Shown piece by piece: positions 8,724 to 16,811 of a DNA stretch of 64,000 bases (its first letter is position 1; every line of letters begins with the position of its first letter). The stretch covers positions 310,001 through 374,000 of the forward strand of contig NZ_PCOQ01000002.1 in the NCBI RefSeq assembly GCF_002975275.1, read 5' to 3'. The notes beneath the pieces were generated by a model. It was not told the DNA's origin. It did not search any database and saw nothing but the letters and a program-made list of their open reading frames with translations. The DNA comes from Achromobacter sp. MYb9 (lineage in GTDB: Bacteria > Pseudomonadota > Gammaproteobacteria > Burkholderiales > Burkholderiaceae_B). The translations under genes were made by a program, and so were the position numbers.

Positions 8724-8865
8724 CCTGAGGAGCGTTGCGACGACCCTGTGGTTCCCTTCATGCTGTGATCCCACACCGCCATGCCAAGTGGAACCCGGCT
8801 CGCCAGGCTCAGGAATCCTTGTTCAAGCGCCGCGCCCTGCGCGTCGCTACAGCAACGGCGCTCAC
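8724..8865 (+). promoter_or_regulatory. SAH (S-adenosylhomocysteine) riboswitch
   Basis: The leader matches the SAH riboswitch layout. GAGGAGCGTTGCGAC (8727-8741), CCAGGCTCAGG (8803-8813) and GCAACGGCGCTCACC (8852-8866) are the three conserved blocks in order. The P1 stem forms between GAGCGTTGC and GCAACGG-CGCTC. The expected pseudoknot forms between CCTGAG (8724-8729) and CTCAGG (8808-8813). Most family members have CGAG/CUCG there, so these two strands have changed together and still pair. Binding SAH is known to switch such leaders on, raising SAH hydrolase. A 7-base inverted repeat (8875-8881 with 8927-8933) between aptamer and ahcY could be part of the expression platform. Confidence 0.93.
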
Positions 8866-8972
8866 CTTTGTCGCATATGGCGGGAAAGGCGAGCACTCGA
8901 CTGTCGTGGTGTATTCGCGTTGACCGGCCATATCGTGCGCCGTTCGAAATTCACGTGGAGCCTACACACACC

Positions 8973-10391
8973 ATGAACGCTGTGACTGATAAATCCTTCT
9001 CCGATTACCTGGTTGCCGACCTGTCGCTGGCAGGCTGGGGCCGCCGCGAGCTGGCCATCGCCGAAACCGAAATGCCCGGCCTGATGGCCATCCGCGAAGA
9101 ATTCGCCGCCGCGCAGCCGTTGAAGGGCGCGCGCATCGCGGGCAGCCTGCACATGACCATCCAGACCGGCGTGCTGATCGAAACGCTGGTGGCCCTGGGC
9201 GCCGAAGTGCGCTGGGCCTCGTGCAACATCTTCTCCACGCAAGACCACGCCGCCGCCGCGATCGCCGCGTCGGGCACGCCCGTCTTCGCCGTCAAGGGCG
9301 AAACGCTGGAAGAGTACTGGCAGTACACCCACAAGATCTTCGAATGGCCCAACGGCCAGCACGCCAACATGATCCTCGACGACGGCGGCGACGCCACGTT
9401 GATGCTGCACCTGGGCACCAAGGCCGAAAAGGATATTTCGGTGCTGGCCAACCCGGGCAGCGACGAAGAGCGCATCCTGTTCGCCGCCATCAAGGAAACC
9501 CTCAAGCGCGATCCGAAGTGGTATTCCACCCGCCTGGCGCAAATCAAGGGCGTGACGGAAGAAACCACGACCGGCGTGCATCGCCTGTACCAGATGTCGC
9601 AAAAGGGCGAGCTGGCCTTTGCCGCCATCAACGTCAATGACTCGGTCACCAAGTCCAAGTTCGACAACCTGTACGGCTGCCGTGAATCGCTGGTGGACGG
9701 CATCAAGCGCGCCACCGACGTGATGGTCGCCGGCAAGATCGCCGTCGTGGCCGGCTATGGCGACGTGGGCAAGGGCTGCGCCCAGGCGCTGGTCGCGCTG
9801 CGCGCGCAAGTCTGGGTCACCGAAGTCGACCCGATCTGCGCGCTGCAAGCCGCGATGGAAGGCTTCAAGGTCGTGACCATGGAAGAAGCCGCCGCCCACG
9901 GCGACATCTTCGTCACTGCCACCGGCAACTACCACGTCATCACGCGCGAACACATGAACGTGATGAAAGACCAGGCCATCGTCTGCAACATTGGCCACTT
10001 CGACAACGAAATCGACGTTGCCGGCCTGGCGGATTGCCAGTGGGAAGAGATCAAGCCGCAAGTCGATCACGTGATCTTCCCGGACGGCAAGCGCATCATC
10101 CTGCTGGCCCAGGGCCGCCTGGTGAACCTGGGTTGCGCCACGGGTCACCCGTCGTTCGTGATGTCGTCCTCGTTCGCCAACCAGACCATCGCCCAGATCG
10201 AACTGTTCACGCGCAACGACGCCTACAAGTCCGGCGAAGTCTACGTGTTGCCCAAGCACCTGGACGAAAAGGTTGCCCGTCTGCACCTGAAGAAACTGGG
10301 TGTGAAGCTGACGACCCTGCGTCAGGATCAGGCCGACTACATCAACGTGCCGGTGGAAGGTCCCTTCAAGCCGAACCACTACCGCTATTGA
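8973..10391 (+). CDS. ahcY: Adenosylhomocysteinase
   Basis: 472 residues. The enzyme cleaves S-adenosylhomocysteine to adenosine and homocysteine with tightly bound NAD, in the cytoplasm. It shows '[16 protein letters not shown]' near the N-terminus, the NAD-binding '[13 protein letters not shown]', '[14 protein letters not shown]', and the C-terminal 'KPNHYRY' ending that reaches across the dimer. ATG 8973 is chosen because it follows GGAG at 8957-8960 and gives the family length; the frame is open further upstream, but that DNA is riboswitch. The riboswitch upstream explains its regulation by SAH. A holin-family gene and metF follow. Confidence 0.98.
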   Translation: MNAVTDKSFSDYLVADLSLAGWGRRELAIAETEMPGLMAIREEFAAAQPLKGARIAGSLHMTIQTGVLIETLVALGAEVRWASCNIFSTQDHAAAAIAASGTPVFAVKGETLEEYWQYTHKIFEWPNGQHANMILDDGGDATLMLHLGTKAEKDISVLANPGSDEERILFAAIKETLKRDPKWYSTRLAQIKGVTEETTTGVHRLYQMSQKGELAFAAINVNDSVTKSKFDNLYGCRESLVDGIKRATDVMVAGKIAVVAGYGDVGKGCAQALVALRAQVWVTEVDPICALQAAMEGFKVVTMEEAAAHGDIFVTATGNYHVITREHMNVMKDQAIVCNIGHFDNEIDVAGLADCQWEEIKPQVDHVIFPDGKRIILLAQGRLVNLGCATGHPSFVMSSSFANQTIAQIELFTRNDAYKSGEVYVLPKHLDEKVARLHLKKLGVKLTTLRQDQADYINVPVEGPFKPNHYRY

Positions 10392-10415
10392 TGCATGTAG
10401 CAAAATAGGGAAGTG

Positions 10416-10434
10416 CCGCGCCATGTTGGCGCGG
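10416..10434 (+). terminator. Hairpin after ahcY, possible weak terminator
   Basis: A 7-base-pair stem, CCGCGCC (10416-10422) with GGCGCGG (10428-10434) and loop ATGTT, lies 25 bases after the ahcY stop. It is followed only by GCTTTCC, so it lacks a true U-tract. It may attenuate transcription or protect the ahcY message rather than end it. Confidence 0.4.
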
Positions 10435-10444
10435 GCTTTCCGAA

Positions 10445-10487
10445 CCGCGGGGCTCCCCGGCATCGCCTGGCGATCAAGGGGCCGCGG
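10445..10487 (+). promoter_or_regulatory. Structured leader before the holin-like gene and metF
   Basis: Nested complementarity is visible. CCGCGG (10445-10450) pairs with CCGCGG (10482-10487), CCCC (10455-10458) pairs with GGGG (10478-10481), and the apex ATCGC/GCGAT (10462-10466 with 10470-10474) forms a short hairpin. The element ends 21 bases before the next start codon, close to its AGGAGA ribosome site. It does not match a riboswitch class I know. Confidence 0.4.
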
Positions 10488-10508
10488 AGCGCTTACAGGA
10501 GAACGAAC

Positions 10509-10847
10509 ATGGTGACATTGATACTCGTCTGGATCTTGAACGCAGTGGCCCTGCTGGCCGTTGCCTACTTGTTGCCCGGCATCACCGTGGCCAGTTTCGG
10601 ATCGGCGCTGATCGCCGCGCTGGTGCTGGGCTTGGTGAACATGCTGGTCAAGCCGGTGCTGGTGCTGCTGACGCTTCCCATCACGGTCGTCACCCTCGGG
10701 CTCTTCCTCATCGTCATCAACGCCTTGTTGTTCTGGTTCGTCGGCTCCGTGCTGAAGGGCTTCCAGGTCAACGGCTTCTGGTGGGCCGTGGGCGGTGCCA
10801 TTCTGTACAGCATCATCTCTGGTCTGCTTACCAAACTGATCCCCTAA
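10509..10847 (+). CDS. Phage holin family IV-like membrane protein (YvlD-like)
   Basis: 112 residues, almost entirely hydrophobic, with four membrane segments (about 3-22, 27-48, 55-78 and 87-108). The pattern 'LGLVNMLVKPVLVLLTLPIT' is characteristic of the 4-TMS holin superfamily IV (YvlD-like) proteins. These are chromosomal genes of unknown function, not evidence of a prophage. ATG 10509 follows a good SD (AGGAGA). Its stop TAA shares a base with the metF start (TAATG), so the two are translationally coupled. A link to methyl-group metabolism is not established. Confidence 0.85.
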   Translation: MVTLILVWILNAVALLAVAYLLPGITVASFGSALIAALVLGLVNMLVKPVLVLLTLPITVVTLGLFLIVINALLFWFVGSVLKGFQVNGFWWAVGGAILYSIISGLLTKLIP

Positions 10848-11689
10848 TGCCTGATTCGATGTCTCCCGCTTTCAGTCTGGAATTCTTCCCCCCGCGCGAT
10901 CTGGCCGGCCAGGAACGGCTGGTCCGCGCGGCCAAGCAGATGCTGGCCATCCAGCCCAAGTACGTCAGCGTGACCTTCGGCGCGGGCGGTTCCACGCGCG
11001 CCGGCACGGCGGATGCCGTGCGCACGCTGCGCAACCTGGGTTGTGATGCGGCGCCCCACTTGTCGTGCGTGGGCGCCACTCGCCAAGACTTGCGGGACAT
11101 CCTCCAGGCGTACAAGAACGATGGCGTGCGGCGCGTGGTCGCCCTGCGCGGCGACCTGCCTTCGGGCATGGGCGGCGATGCGGGCGAATTGCGCTACGCC
11201 AACGAACTGGTGTCGTTCATCCGCGAGGAAACCGGCGACTGGTTCCACATCGAAGTGGCGGCCTATCCCGAAATGCACCCGCAAGCGGCCAATCCGTCCG
11301 CGGACCTGGACCATTTCGTGACCAAGGTGAATGCCGGCGCCGATGCGGCCATCACGCAGTATTTTTTCAACGCCGACGCCTATTTCGACTTCGTCGACCG
11401 GGCCCAGGCCAAGGGCGTTCGCGTGCCGATCGTGCCGGGCATCATGCCCATCACGAACCACACGCAGCTGCTGCGCTTTTCGGAAATGTGCGGGGCGGAA
11501 GTGCCGCGCTGGATCCGGCTGCGCCTGGCGGAGTTTGGCGATGACAAGGCCTCCATCCGCGCCTTCGGCGTGGACGTGGTCACCGAGCTGTGCCAAACCT
11601 TGCTGGACAACGGCGCGCCGGGCCTGCACTTCTACACCTTGAACCACGCGGAAGCGCCGCTGGCGGTGTGGAAGGAACTGGCGCTGTAA
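10847..11689 (+). CDS. metF: 5,10-Methylenetetrahydrofolate reductase
   Basis: 280 residues of the FAD-dependent MetF barrel. It has the N-terminal 'SLEFFPPRD' catalytic Glu motif, 'YVSVTFGAGGSTRAGT', 'PHLSCVGAT', 'ALRGDLP', 'GADAAITQYFFN' and 'PIVPGIMPI' in the right order. It makes 5-methyl-THF for methionine synthesis, so it complements ahcY in the methyl cycle. The start overlaps the stop of the preceding gene; ATG 10859 is a second possible start. A strong terminator follows 25 bases after the stop. Confidence 0.97.
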   Translation: MPDSMSPAFSLEFFPPRDLAGQERLVRAAKQMLAIQPKYVSVTFGAGGSTRAGTADAVRTLRNLGCDAAPHLSCVGATRQDLRDILQAYKNDGVRRVVALRGDLPSGMGGDAGELRYANELVSFIREETGDWFHIEVAAYPEMHPQAANPSADLDHFVTKVNAGADAAITQYFFNADAYFDFVDRAQAKGVRVPIVPGIMPITNHTQLLRFSEMCGAEVPRWIRLRLAEFGDDKASIRAFGVDVVTELCQTLLDNGAPGLHFYTLNHAEAPLAVWKELAL

Positions 11690-11713
11690 GCGTCGCGCCC
11701 CGTGCGCAATGCG

Positions 11714-11744
11714 AAAGGCCGGCGTATCCGCCGGCCTTTTTTTT
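11714..11744. terminator. Strong intrinsic terminator after metF
   Basis: AAAGGCCGGCG (11714-11724), loop TATC, CGCCGGCC and a run of eight T (about 11737-11744). The A-run at the base makes it usable from the other strand as well, where the convergent Bug gene ends at 11799. Confidence 0.93.
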
Positions 11745-11798
11745 CGCTATTGAATCGTAGGATGGGCGGTGCGCGGTATTCCTCGCACGGCGCCGCCA

Positions 11799-12797
11799 TC
11801 AATCGGCGTACACGCCCACCTTGCGGATAATGCCCCCCCACTTGTCGACTTCGGCTTGCAGCCAGGTCTGCAGGCCTTCGGGCGTCTGTTTGGATTCGGG
11901 CACGATCTCGGCGCCCAGCTCGGCCATTTTCTGCGTGAAGGCCGGATCCTTCAGCGCCGTGCGCAGCGCCGCATTGAACTTCGCGATCGCCTCGGGCGGC
12001 GTGCCCTTCGGCGCATAGACGCCATGCCACACCTTCACTTCAAAGCCCTTCAAACCGCCTTCCTGCAGGGTCGGCGCGTCGGGCAGGGCCTTGATGCGGT
12101 CCAGCGTCGTGACGCCGTACAGCTTCACCCGTTGTGCCTTGATCTGCGGGATGGTCTGCGTGGTCTGGTCGCACAGCACATCGACCTGGCCGCCCAACAG
12201 CGCGGTCATCGCAGGCGCCGTGCCGGCATAGGGCACGGTCGTGAACTGCACGCCCAGCGACTCTTGCAGCAGCATGCCGCACAGTTGCGACACCGCGCCC
12301 AATCCCGCGTTGGCCAGGTTGACCTTGTTGCCGTTCTCTTTCGCGTACTTGATGAAGCCCGCCATGCCATCGGCCGGCAGGTCCTTGCGGCCCAGCAGCG
12401 TCATCGGCACATCCGCCACCTGGCCGACGTAGGCGAAGTCCGTCAGCGGATTGAACGACAGCTTGCGGTATAGCGCCGGTGCGGTGGCCATGCCGTTGTG
12501 GTGGATCAGGAAGGTGTACCCGTCCGGCGCCGCGCGCGCCACATGCTGGGATGCCAGCGTGCCACCCGCGCCCGTGCGGTTTTCGATGATGATGCTCTGG
12601 CCCAGCGTCTTGGCCATGGAGGCCCCCAGGCTGCGCGCCACCACGTCCGTGGGGCCGCCCGCCGCGAACGGCACGACGAGCGAAATGGGATGGTTCGGAT
12701 ATGCGCCTTGCGCGCTGGCGGAACCCCAGGCAAAGCAGGACAGGGCCAGCAGGGGCCAGGCGGCACGCGTCGCCGCGCGCGTGAAAATGGGGGGCAT
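11799..12797 (-). CDS. Bug/TctC-family periplasmic solute receptor (orphan)
   Basis: 332 residues with a Sec signal peptide (about 1-30, cleavage near 'SASAQGAYP'). Family motifs are 'ISLVVPFAAGGPTDVVARSL', 'IIIENRTGAGGTLASQHVA' and C-terminal 'GTPPEAIAKFNAAL'. It should be a periplasmic carboxylate-binding protein. There is no permease or enzyme next to it and no adjacent regulator. It is the second Bug receptor in the window and clearly divergent from the one at 3.1 kb. Confidence 0.92.
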   Translation of the reverse strand: MPPIFTRAATRAAWPLLALSCFAWGSASAQGAYPNHPISLVVPFAAGGPTDVVARSLGASMAKTLGQSIIIENRTGAGGTLASQHVARAAPDGYTFLIHHNGMATAPALYRKLSFNPLTDFAYVGQVADVPMTLLGRKDLPADGMAGFIKYAKENGNKVNLANAGLGAVSQLCGMLLQESLGVQFTTVPYAGTAPAMTALLGGQVDVLCDQTTQTIPQIKAQRVKLYGVTTLDRIKALPDAPTLQEGGLKGFEVKVWHGVYAPKGTPPEAIAKFNAALRTALKDPAFTQKMAELGAEIVPESKQTPEGLQTWLQAEVDKWGGIIRKVGVYAD

Positions 12798-12888
12798 GTC
12801 TCGCTCCTTGTGGTTGTCTCGAGCCCACGAACGCAGCGCGGGCCGGCACCAGTGTCGCGTGCCAGGCCAAGGATGAGAATTTGCCGTT

Positions 12889-13719
12889 TCACAAGCCGGG
12901 CTTCGGCTGCGGGAAAGGCGGGTTTACGCGGTACTGGGTGGGATACGGTGGATAGGCGGGGATATCCCTCCTATCCAGCCTGCTGCATGGCAGTGCCGCG
13001 GCCTTCACGCGGTCATGAAAATAGCGGTGAAATATCTCCCAGTCTGCATATTGGTGGGATGCCACTTGATATGTGCAAAGCCGGCCGATCAAGCCGCATA
13101 TCCAGTCGGCGCATTGCAGCGTCTGGAACAGGTAGCTCTCGCCCTGGAGCGGGGGTTCGACCAATGTTCTGCAACGATCGGGTTCAGCGGCGAACATTGC
13201 GAGTGTGCAAGCTTCCACGTTCATTTCGCGCCAGACGCTGCCAGCTTGCTGTTCATCAAGCAACAGCATGAAGGTCGCTTGTCGCGCCGCGCAAAATCGG
13301 TCTGCCTGATGCACCAATTGCAGCAAATGATGCTTGAAGATCTTTGCCGATGGGGCGGTCGCTGCGCCGACCGCCTTGTGCTCGCCGCCATAGATCACAT
13401 GTCCGCCGAGTTGCTTCAGGTGATTGAGCAGTCTTCCCGTCGCTGTCCTTAGCTCTCGGTACTTCTCCACGTTCTTGACGGTGTAGAGTTGCGCTCCTTT
13501 CTTTTCCCATCGGTATGCAGGTTCGTCCTGCTGTTCGAGCTCGAACTTCAAAAGGCGACACTTCAGCTTGTAGAAGTAGATGGCAAAGTCGCGTACCGCC
13601 GCGATGGGCAGGACGAGCCCGCCAAAACCAAAAACCGGGCTGGTTTTGTGTTTTTCGTGATCACGGGAAATGAAGGGGCCGATATGCCCGAATTCGTCCA
13701 GATACACGACGTAATGCAT
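12889..13719 (-). CDS. DUF3800 domain protein, lower-GC orphan
   Basis: 276 residues. The start 'MHYVVYLDEFGHIGPF' is the conserved first strand of DUF3800, where an acidic residue in YLDE is thought to be catalytic; 'FMLLLDEQQ' and 'QTLQCADWICGLIGRL' (ADxI type) are the other conserved segments, giving an RNase H-like acidic set. ATG 13719 is chosen because AGAGGA lies just upstream; the frame is open further upstream but has no family similarity. GC content is clearly lower than its neighbours and codon use is less biased, consistent with acquisition. DUF3800 genes are often found near mobile or defence genes, but none is seen here. Confidence 0.8.
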   Translation of the reverse strand: MHYVVYLDEFGHIGPFISRDHEKHKTSPVFGFGGLVLPIAAVRDFAIYFYKLKCRLLKFELEQQDEPAYRWEKKGAQLYTVKNVEKYRELRTATGRLLNHLKQLGGHVIYGGEHKAVGAATAPSAKIFKHHLLQLVHQADRFCAARQATFMLLLDEQQAGSVWREMNVEACTLAMFAAEPDRCRTLVEPPLQGESYLFQTLQCADWICGLIGRLCTYQVASHQYADWEIFHRYFHDRVKAAALPCSRLDRRDIPAYPPYPTQYRVNPPFPQPKPGL

Positions 13720-14063
13720 GACGAAGTCCTCTGCGCAGCATGCCGACGCATGCGATGAGAGGCAGTGTAGGTCGCGGGAACACGCCGTTTTCGTTGCCAC
13801 GCGCGGAAATGTCACTCTTTGCTGGGACCTGGGCGCGATCTCTGGTGCAGAGACACGAAAGCCCGCAGCAATTGCTTGCGCGGGCCTCGGAAGGTGGGCA
13901 CATGACTCGCATATGCGTTGAGCAGACTTTAGGTGAATACGGGACGTCAGCGCAAGTAGAGAGGGCGCGGAATAGCCGTCGCTTCTGCTGAAATCGCCGT
14001 TATCAGACTGAATCCCGGGCCTGTGATCGTCAATGATCCACCTTCAGTCGGGGCAATCCTGCC
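13720..14063. other. Gene-free stretch upstream of DUF3800
   Basis: About 340 bases of lower-GC DNA between the DUF3800 start and the end of the Anbu gene. It must hold the DUF3800 promoter. A hairpin-forming segment, GCCCGC...GCGGGC (about 13861-13885, enclosing the palindrome AGCAATTGCT), is present. No tRNA, attachment site, inverted terminal repeats or convincing small gene was recognised. Confidence 0.5.
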
Positions 14064-14927
14064 TTAACTCGCCTGGTCCTTGCCCGGGTCTTCCGCCAGC
14101 ACCTGCGGCGTGGGGTAGCTGGGCTGCGGCGCGTTCGCGGGTTCAAGCCGCAGCGGCTGATGGACGCGGCTGGGCGGCACCAGTGAGCCGGGGTCGTCCG
14201 GATTGGTCCACAGCGGGTCCGGGATCTCGGCGAAAACCTGGCGCAGGCGTTCGCCCCAGGTGCTGCGGATCATGCGGAAGTACTGGTTGTGTTCGTCGAT
14301 GCTGGCGAAGTGCGTGACGCGCAGCGCGTTCGTGTCGTAGACCAGCAGGTCCAGCGGCAGGCCGACGGAAATGTTCGAGCGCAGCGTGGAGTCCATCGAG
14401 ATCAGCGCGCACTTGGCGGCCTCGTCCAGCGAAGTGTCGGGGCGCAGTACGCGGTCCAGGATGGGCTTGCCGTATTTGGCTTCGCCGATCTGGAAGTACG
14501 GGCACTCCTGGCCGGCCTCGATGAAGTTGCCCGCGGAATAGATCTGGAACAGCCGGCAGCGCTCCGCGCCAATCTGTCCCCCGAAAATGATGCTGACATT
14601 GAAGTCCACGCCCTGCTCGTGCAGGGCGGGCGCTTCGCGCTGATAGACTTCGCGCACCGCCGCGCCGACGCAGCGGGTGGCCTCGAACAGGTCGGCCGCG
14701 TTCCAGATGGTGTCGCCGCCTTCGTCGTGTTGCCGAGTCAGGGCATGCAGCACGGCCTGGCTGACCGCCAGGTTGCCGGAGGTCATCAGGACCATGACGC
14801 GCTCGCCCGGGCGCTCGAAGACGGTCATTTTGCGGAAGACGCTGATCTGGTCCACGCCGGCATTGGTGCGGGAGTCGGACAGGAAAACCAAGCCGGCGTC
14901 GAGGCGGGCTGCTACGCAATAGGTCAT
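14064..14927 (-). CDS. Anbu: proteasome beta-subunit-like peptidase
   Basis: 287 residues of the Anbu (ancestral beta-subunit) branch of the proteasome/HslV Ntn-hydrolases. With ATG 14927 the protein starts 'MTYCVAARLDAGLVFLSDSR'. After Met removal Thr1 is the nucleophile, Asp17 and Lys32 take the expected catalytic places, and no propeptide is present; this fixes the start even though the SD is weak. It is the last of four co-directional genes (ATP-grasp, alpha-E, transglutaminase, Anbu), the standard Anbu neighbourhood. No unfoldase gene is nearby. Its physiological substrate is not known; the context suggests it cleaves or removes a peptide made or attached by its neighbours. Confidence 0.93.
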   Translation of the reverse strand: MTYCVAARLDAGLVFLSDSRTNAGVDQISVFRKMTVFERPGERVMVLMTSGNLAVSQAVLHALTRQHDEGGDTIWNAADLFEATRCVGAAVREVYQREAPALHEQGVDFNVSIIFGGQIGAERCRLFQIYSAGNFIEAGQECPYFQIGEAKYGKPILDRVLRPDTSLDEAAKCALISMDSTLRSNISVGLPLDLLVYDTNALRVTHFASIDEHNQYFRMIRSTWGERLRQVFAEIPDPLWTNPDDPGSLVPPSRVHQPLRLEPANAPQPSYPTPQVLAEDPGKDQAS

Positions 14928-14981
14928 GATCGGAAATTTGGAAAAACCACGCCGCATTGTATTGCGGCGCGGCTCCGGGGG

Positions 14982-15785
14982 TTACTGCTGCCCGGAAGTC
15001 TGGACCTGCACGCTGATCTCCATGGATTCCTCGCCGCCGCCGCTGCGCACGCCGCGAATCGGTGACGCCGAATCGTAGTCGCGCGCCACGGCCAGGCGGC
15101 AGTGGCTGTCCGAGGCGAACTGGCGGTTGGTGATGTCGACGCTGGTCCAGCCGATGTCGGCCAGCCACACATCGGCCCAGGCATGGCTGGCCGAGTGTTC
15201 CGACGTTGTATACACGTAGCCGCTGACGTAGCGCGCGGGCACGCCCAGGCCGCGCACGCAGGCCAAGAACAGGTGGGCATGGTCCTGGCACACGCCGTGC
15301 CCCATGGCCAGCACCTGATTGGCTGCCGTGGTGACGTCGGTGGTGCCGGGTTCATAGGCCACCCGGTCGCTGATGGCGTTGGCCAGCGCCAGGATGTCGT
15401 CCGGCGTGCCAAGACCGTTGGGCAAGACTTCGCGCACGAAGGCCATGATCGTGTCGTCGGCCTGCGTCAGCGGCGTCTGAACGCAATAGGCGTGCACGGG
15501 CAGGCGGCTGTCTTCGCCGCCCAGCACGCCGCGTACCAGCGGCGCCACCTGCACCTGCCCCACCACGCGCAGTTCGATGTCGGTATGGGCGTGGTTCAGG
15601 GTCAGCGTGTGGGTAATGTTGCCGTAGGCGTCCACCTGCTTTTCCAGTGCGCCGGGCGCTTCGATGTGCCAGCGCAGCACGCGCTGGTGCTCGTCGTCGC
15701 GGGGCGTCAGGCGCAGGGTCTGGATACTGTAGGTGACCGGTGCGGTGTATCGGTAGTGCGTGACGTGGGTGATGAACTGTTTCAT
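14982..15785 (-). CDS. Transglutaminase-like cysteine protease/amide-transfer protein
   Basis: 267 residues. The N-terminal beta domain (about 1-115, starting 'THVTHYRYTAPV') is the bacterial transglutaminase-like N-terminal region. It is followed by the papain-like core with catalytic Cys in 'MGHGVCQDHAHLF', His in 'SASHAWADVW' and Asp in 'TSVDITNRQF'. It could hydrolyse or transfer amide bonds in the cytoplasm (no signal peptide). It lies 13 bases after the alpha-E gene and 54 bases before Anbu, so it belongs to the same operon. Confidence 0.93.
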   Translation of the reverse strand: MKQFITHVTHYRYTAPVTYSIQTLRLTPRDDEHQRVLRWHIEAPGALEKQVDAYGNITHTLTLNHAHTDIELRVVGQVQVAPLVRGVLGGEDSRLPVHAYCVQTPLTQADDTIMAFVREVLPNGLGTPDDILALANAISDRVAYEPGTTDVTTAANQVLAMGHGVCQDHAHLFLACVRGLGVPARYVSGYVYTTSEHSASHAWADVWLADIGWTSVDITNRQFASDSHCRLAVARDYDSASPIRGVRSGGGEESMEISVQVQTSGQQ

Positions 15786-15798
15786 GGCTGTCTCCGAG

Positions 15799-16809
15799 TT
15801 ATGCCGACAGCGGGACCAGGAAATCCTGGCTGATCCGGTTGCCCAGGTCGTTGATGCGGTCCAGGAAGTGGTCCAGGTACTGGTGCAGCCCGCTATCCAG
15901 GATGTCTTCGACGCGGCCGTACTGCAGCTCGGCGCACAGCATGCCGGCGCGGCGTTCGGTTTCGGTCGAGCGCTGGTTGGAGACGCGCGCCAGATCGTCG
16001 GCCACCGCCCGCATCGACGCCAGCAGCGAGCGCGGCATGTCGCCGTGCAGGATCAGCAGTTCGGCGACGCGGTCGGGCGTGATCACGTCGCGGTACACCT
16101 TTCGATAAATCTCCAGCCCGGACACCGAACTCAGCAGTGCGGACCATCGGTAGAACTCGCTTTGCAGCGCGGCGGTGCCGGTGGGCTCGGTGCGAATTTC
16201 CTGGGCCCCATTTTGCGATCCGTTCTGGAACGCGCCCTGCGCGCCGTTGCCGCCCCGTTCGTGGAACTTCACGTCCAGCATCCGTGCGGTGTTGTCGGCC
16301 CGTTCCAGATGCATGCCGATGCGCAGGAAGTACAGCGCTTCGTCCTCCAGCATGGTGCCGATGGTGACGCCGCGCGCCAGGTGCGAGCGGAACTTCACCC
16401 ATTCGAAGAACTCGCCCGGATTCCGTTCCAGCAGGCCGGTGTGCAAGTGCTTCAGCAGTTCAAGCCAGGTGGTGTTGTAGGTTTCCCAGACTTCGGTCGT
16501 CAGGCTGCCGCGCACCGCGCGCGCGTTTTCACGGGCGGCCCGCATGCACGAATAGATGGACGACGGGTTTTCGGGGTCGCGCACCATGTACTGCAACACG
16601 TCATGGGGCGAGATGGCGGTGTACTTGCTCTGGTACAGACCCTGCAGCTCGGAAATGCGCAGGACGCCCAGCCACGAGCCCTCGCGCGTCTGCGGGTCTT
16701 GCGGCAGCAGCGACATCTGCAGGTTCACGTCCAGCATGCGGGCGGTGTTCTCGGCGCGCTCGATATAGCGGCACATCCAGAACAGGTTGTCGGCGGTTCG
16801 GCTCAACAT
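15799..16809 (-). CDS. Alpha-E domain protein (DUF403)
   Basis: 336 residues, almost all helical. The N-terminal 'MLSRTADNLFWMCRYIERAE' and a second 'FLRIGMHLERADNTARMLDV' are the repeated helical signatures of the alpha-E family. The family nearly always accompanies the circularly permuted ATP-grasp encoded just upstream, sometimes as a fusion. ATG 16809 lies two bases after the ATP-grasp stop. No enzymatic activity is established; it probably forms a complex with the ATP-grasp. Confidence 0.92.
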   Translation of the reverse strand: MLSRTADNLFWMCRYIERAENTARMLDVNLQMSLLPQDPQTREGSWLGVLRISELQGLYQSKYTAISPHDVLQYMVRDPENPSSIYSCMRAARENARAVRGSLTTEVWETYNTTWLELLKHLHTGLLERNPGEFFEWVKFRSHLARGVTIGTMLEDEALYFLRIGMHLERADNTARMLDVKFHERGGNGAQGAFQNGSQNGAQEIRTEPTGTAALQSEFYRWSALLSSVSGLEIYRKVYRDVITPDRVAELLILHGDMPRSLLASMRAVADDLARVSNQRSTETERRAGMLCAELQYGRVEDILDSGLHQYLDHFLDRINDLGNRISQDFLVPLSA

Positions 16810-16811
16810 GG

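Noticed and set aside
8862..10463. A 533-codon open frame on the minus strand over ahcY
   Set aside because: It is the antisense of a fully conserved enzyme, with His/Val/Gly-rich composition typical of shadow frames in high-GC DNA.
10509..10847. Prophage remnant, suggested by the holin-family name
   Set aside because: The family is a common chromosomal membrane protein; no other phage gene is near and it is coupled to metF.
13720..14063. Small frames in the gap upstream of DUF3800
   Set aside because: They lack ribosome sites and recognisable sequence; the gap is better read as promoter plus insertion-flank DNA.
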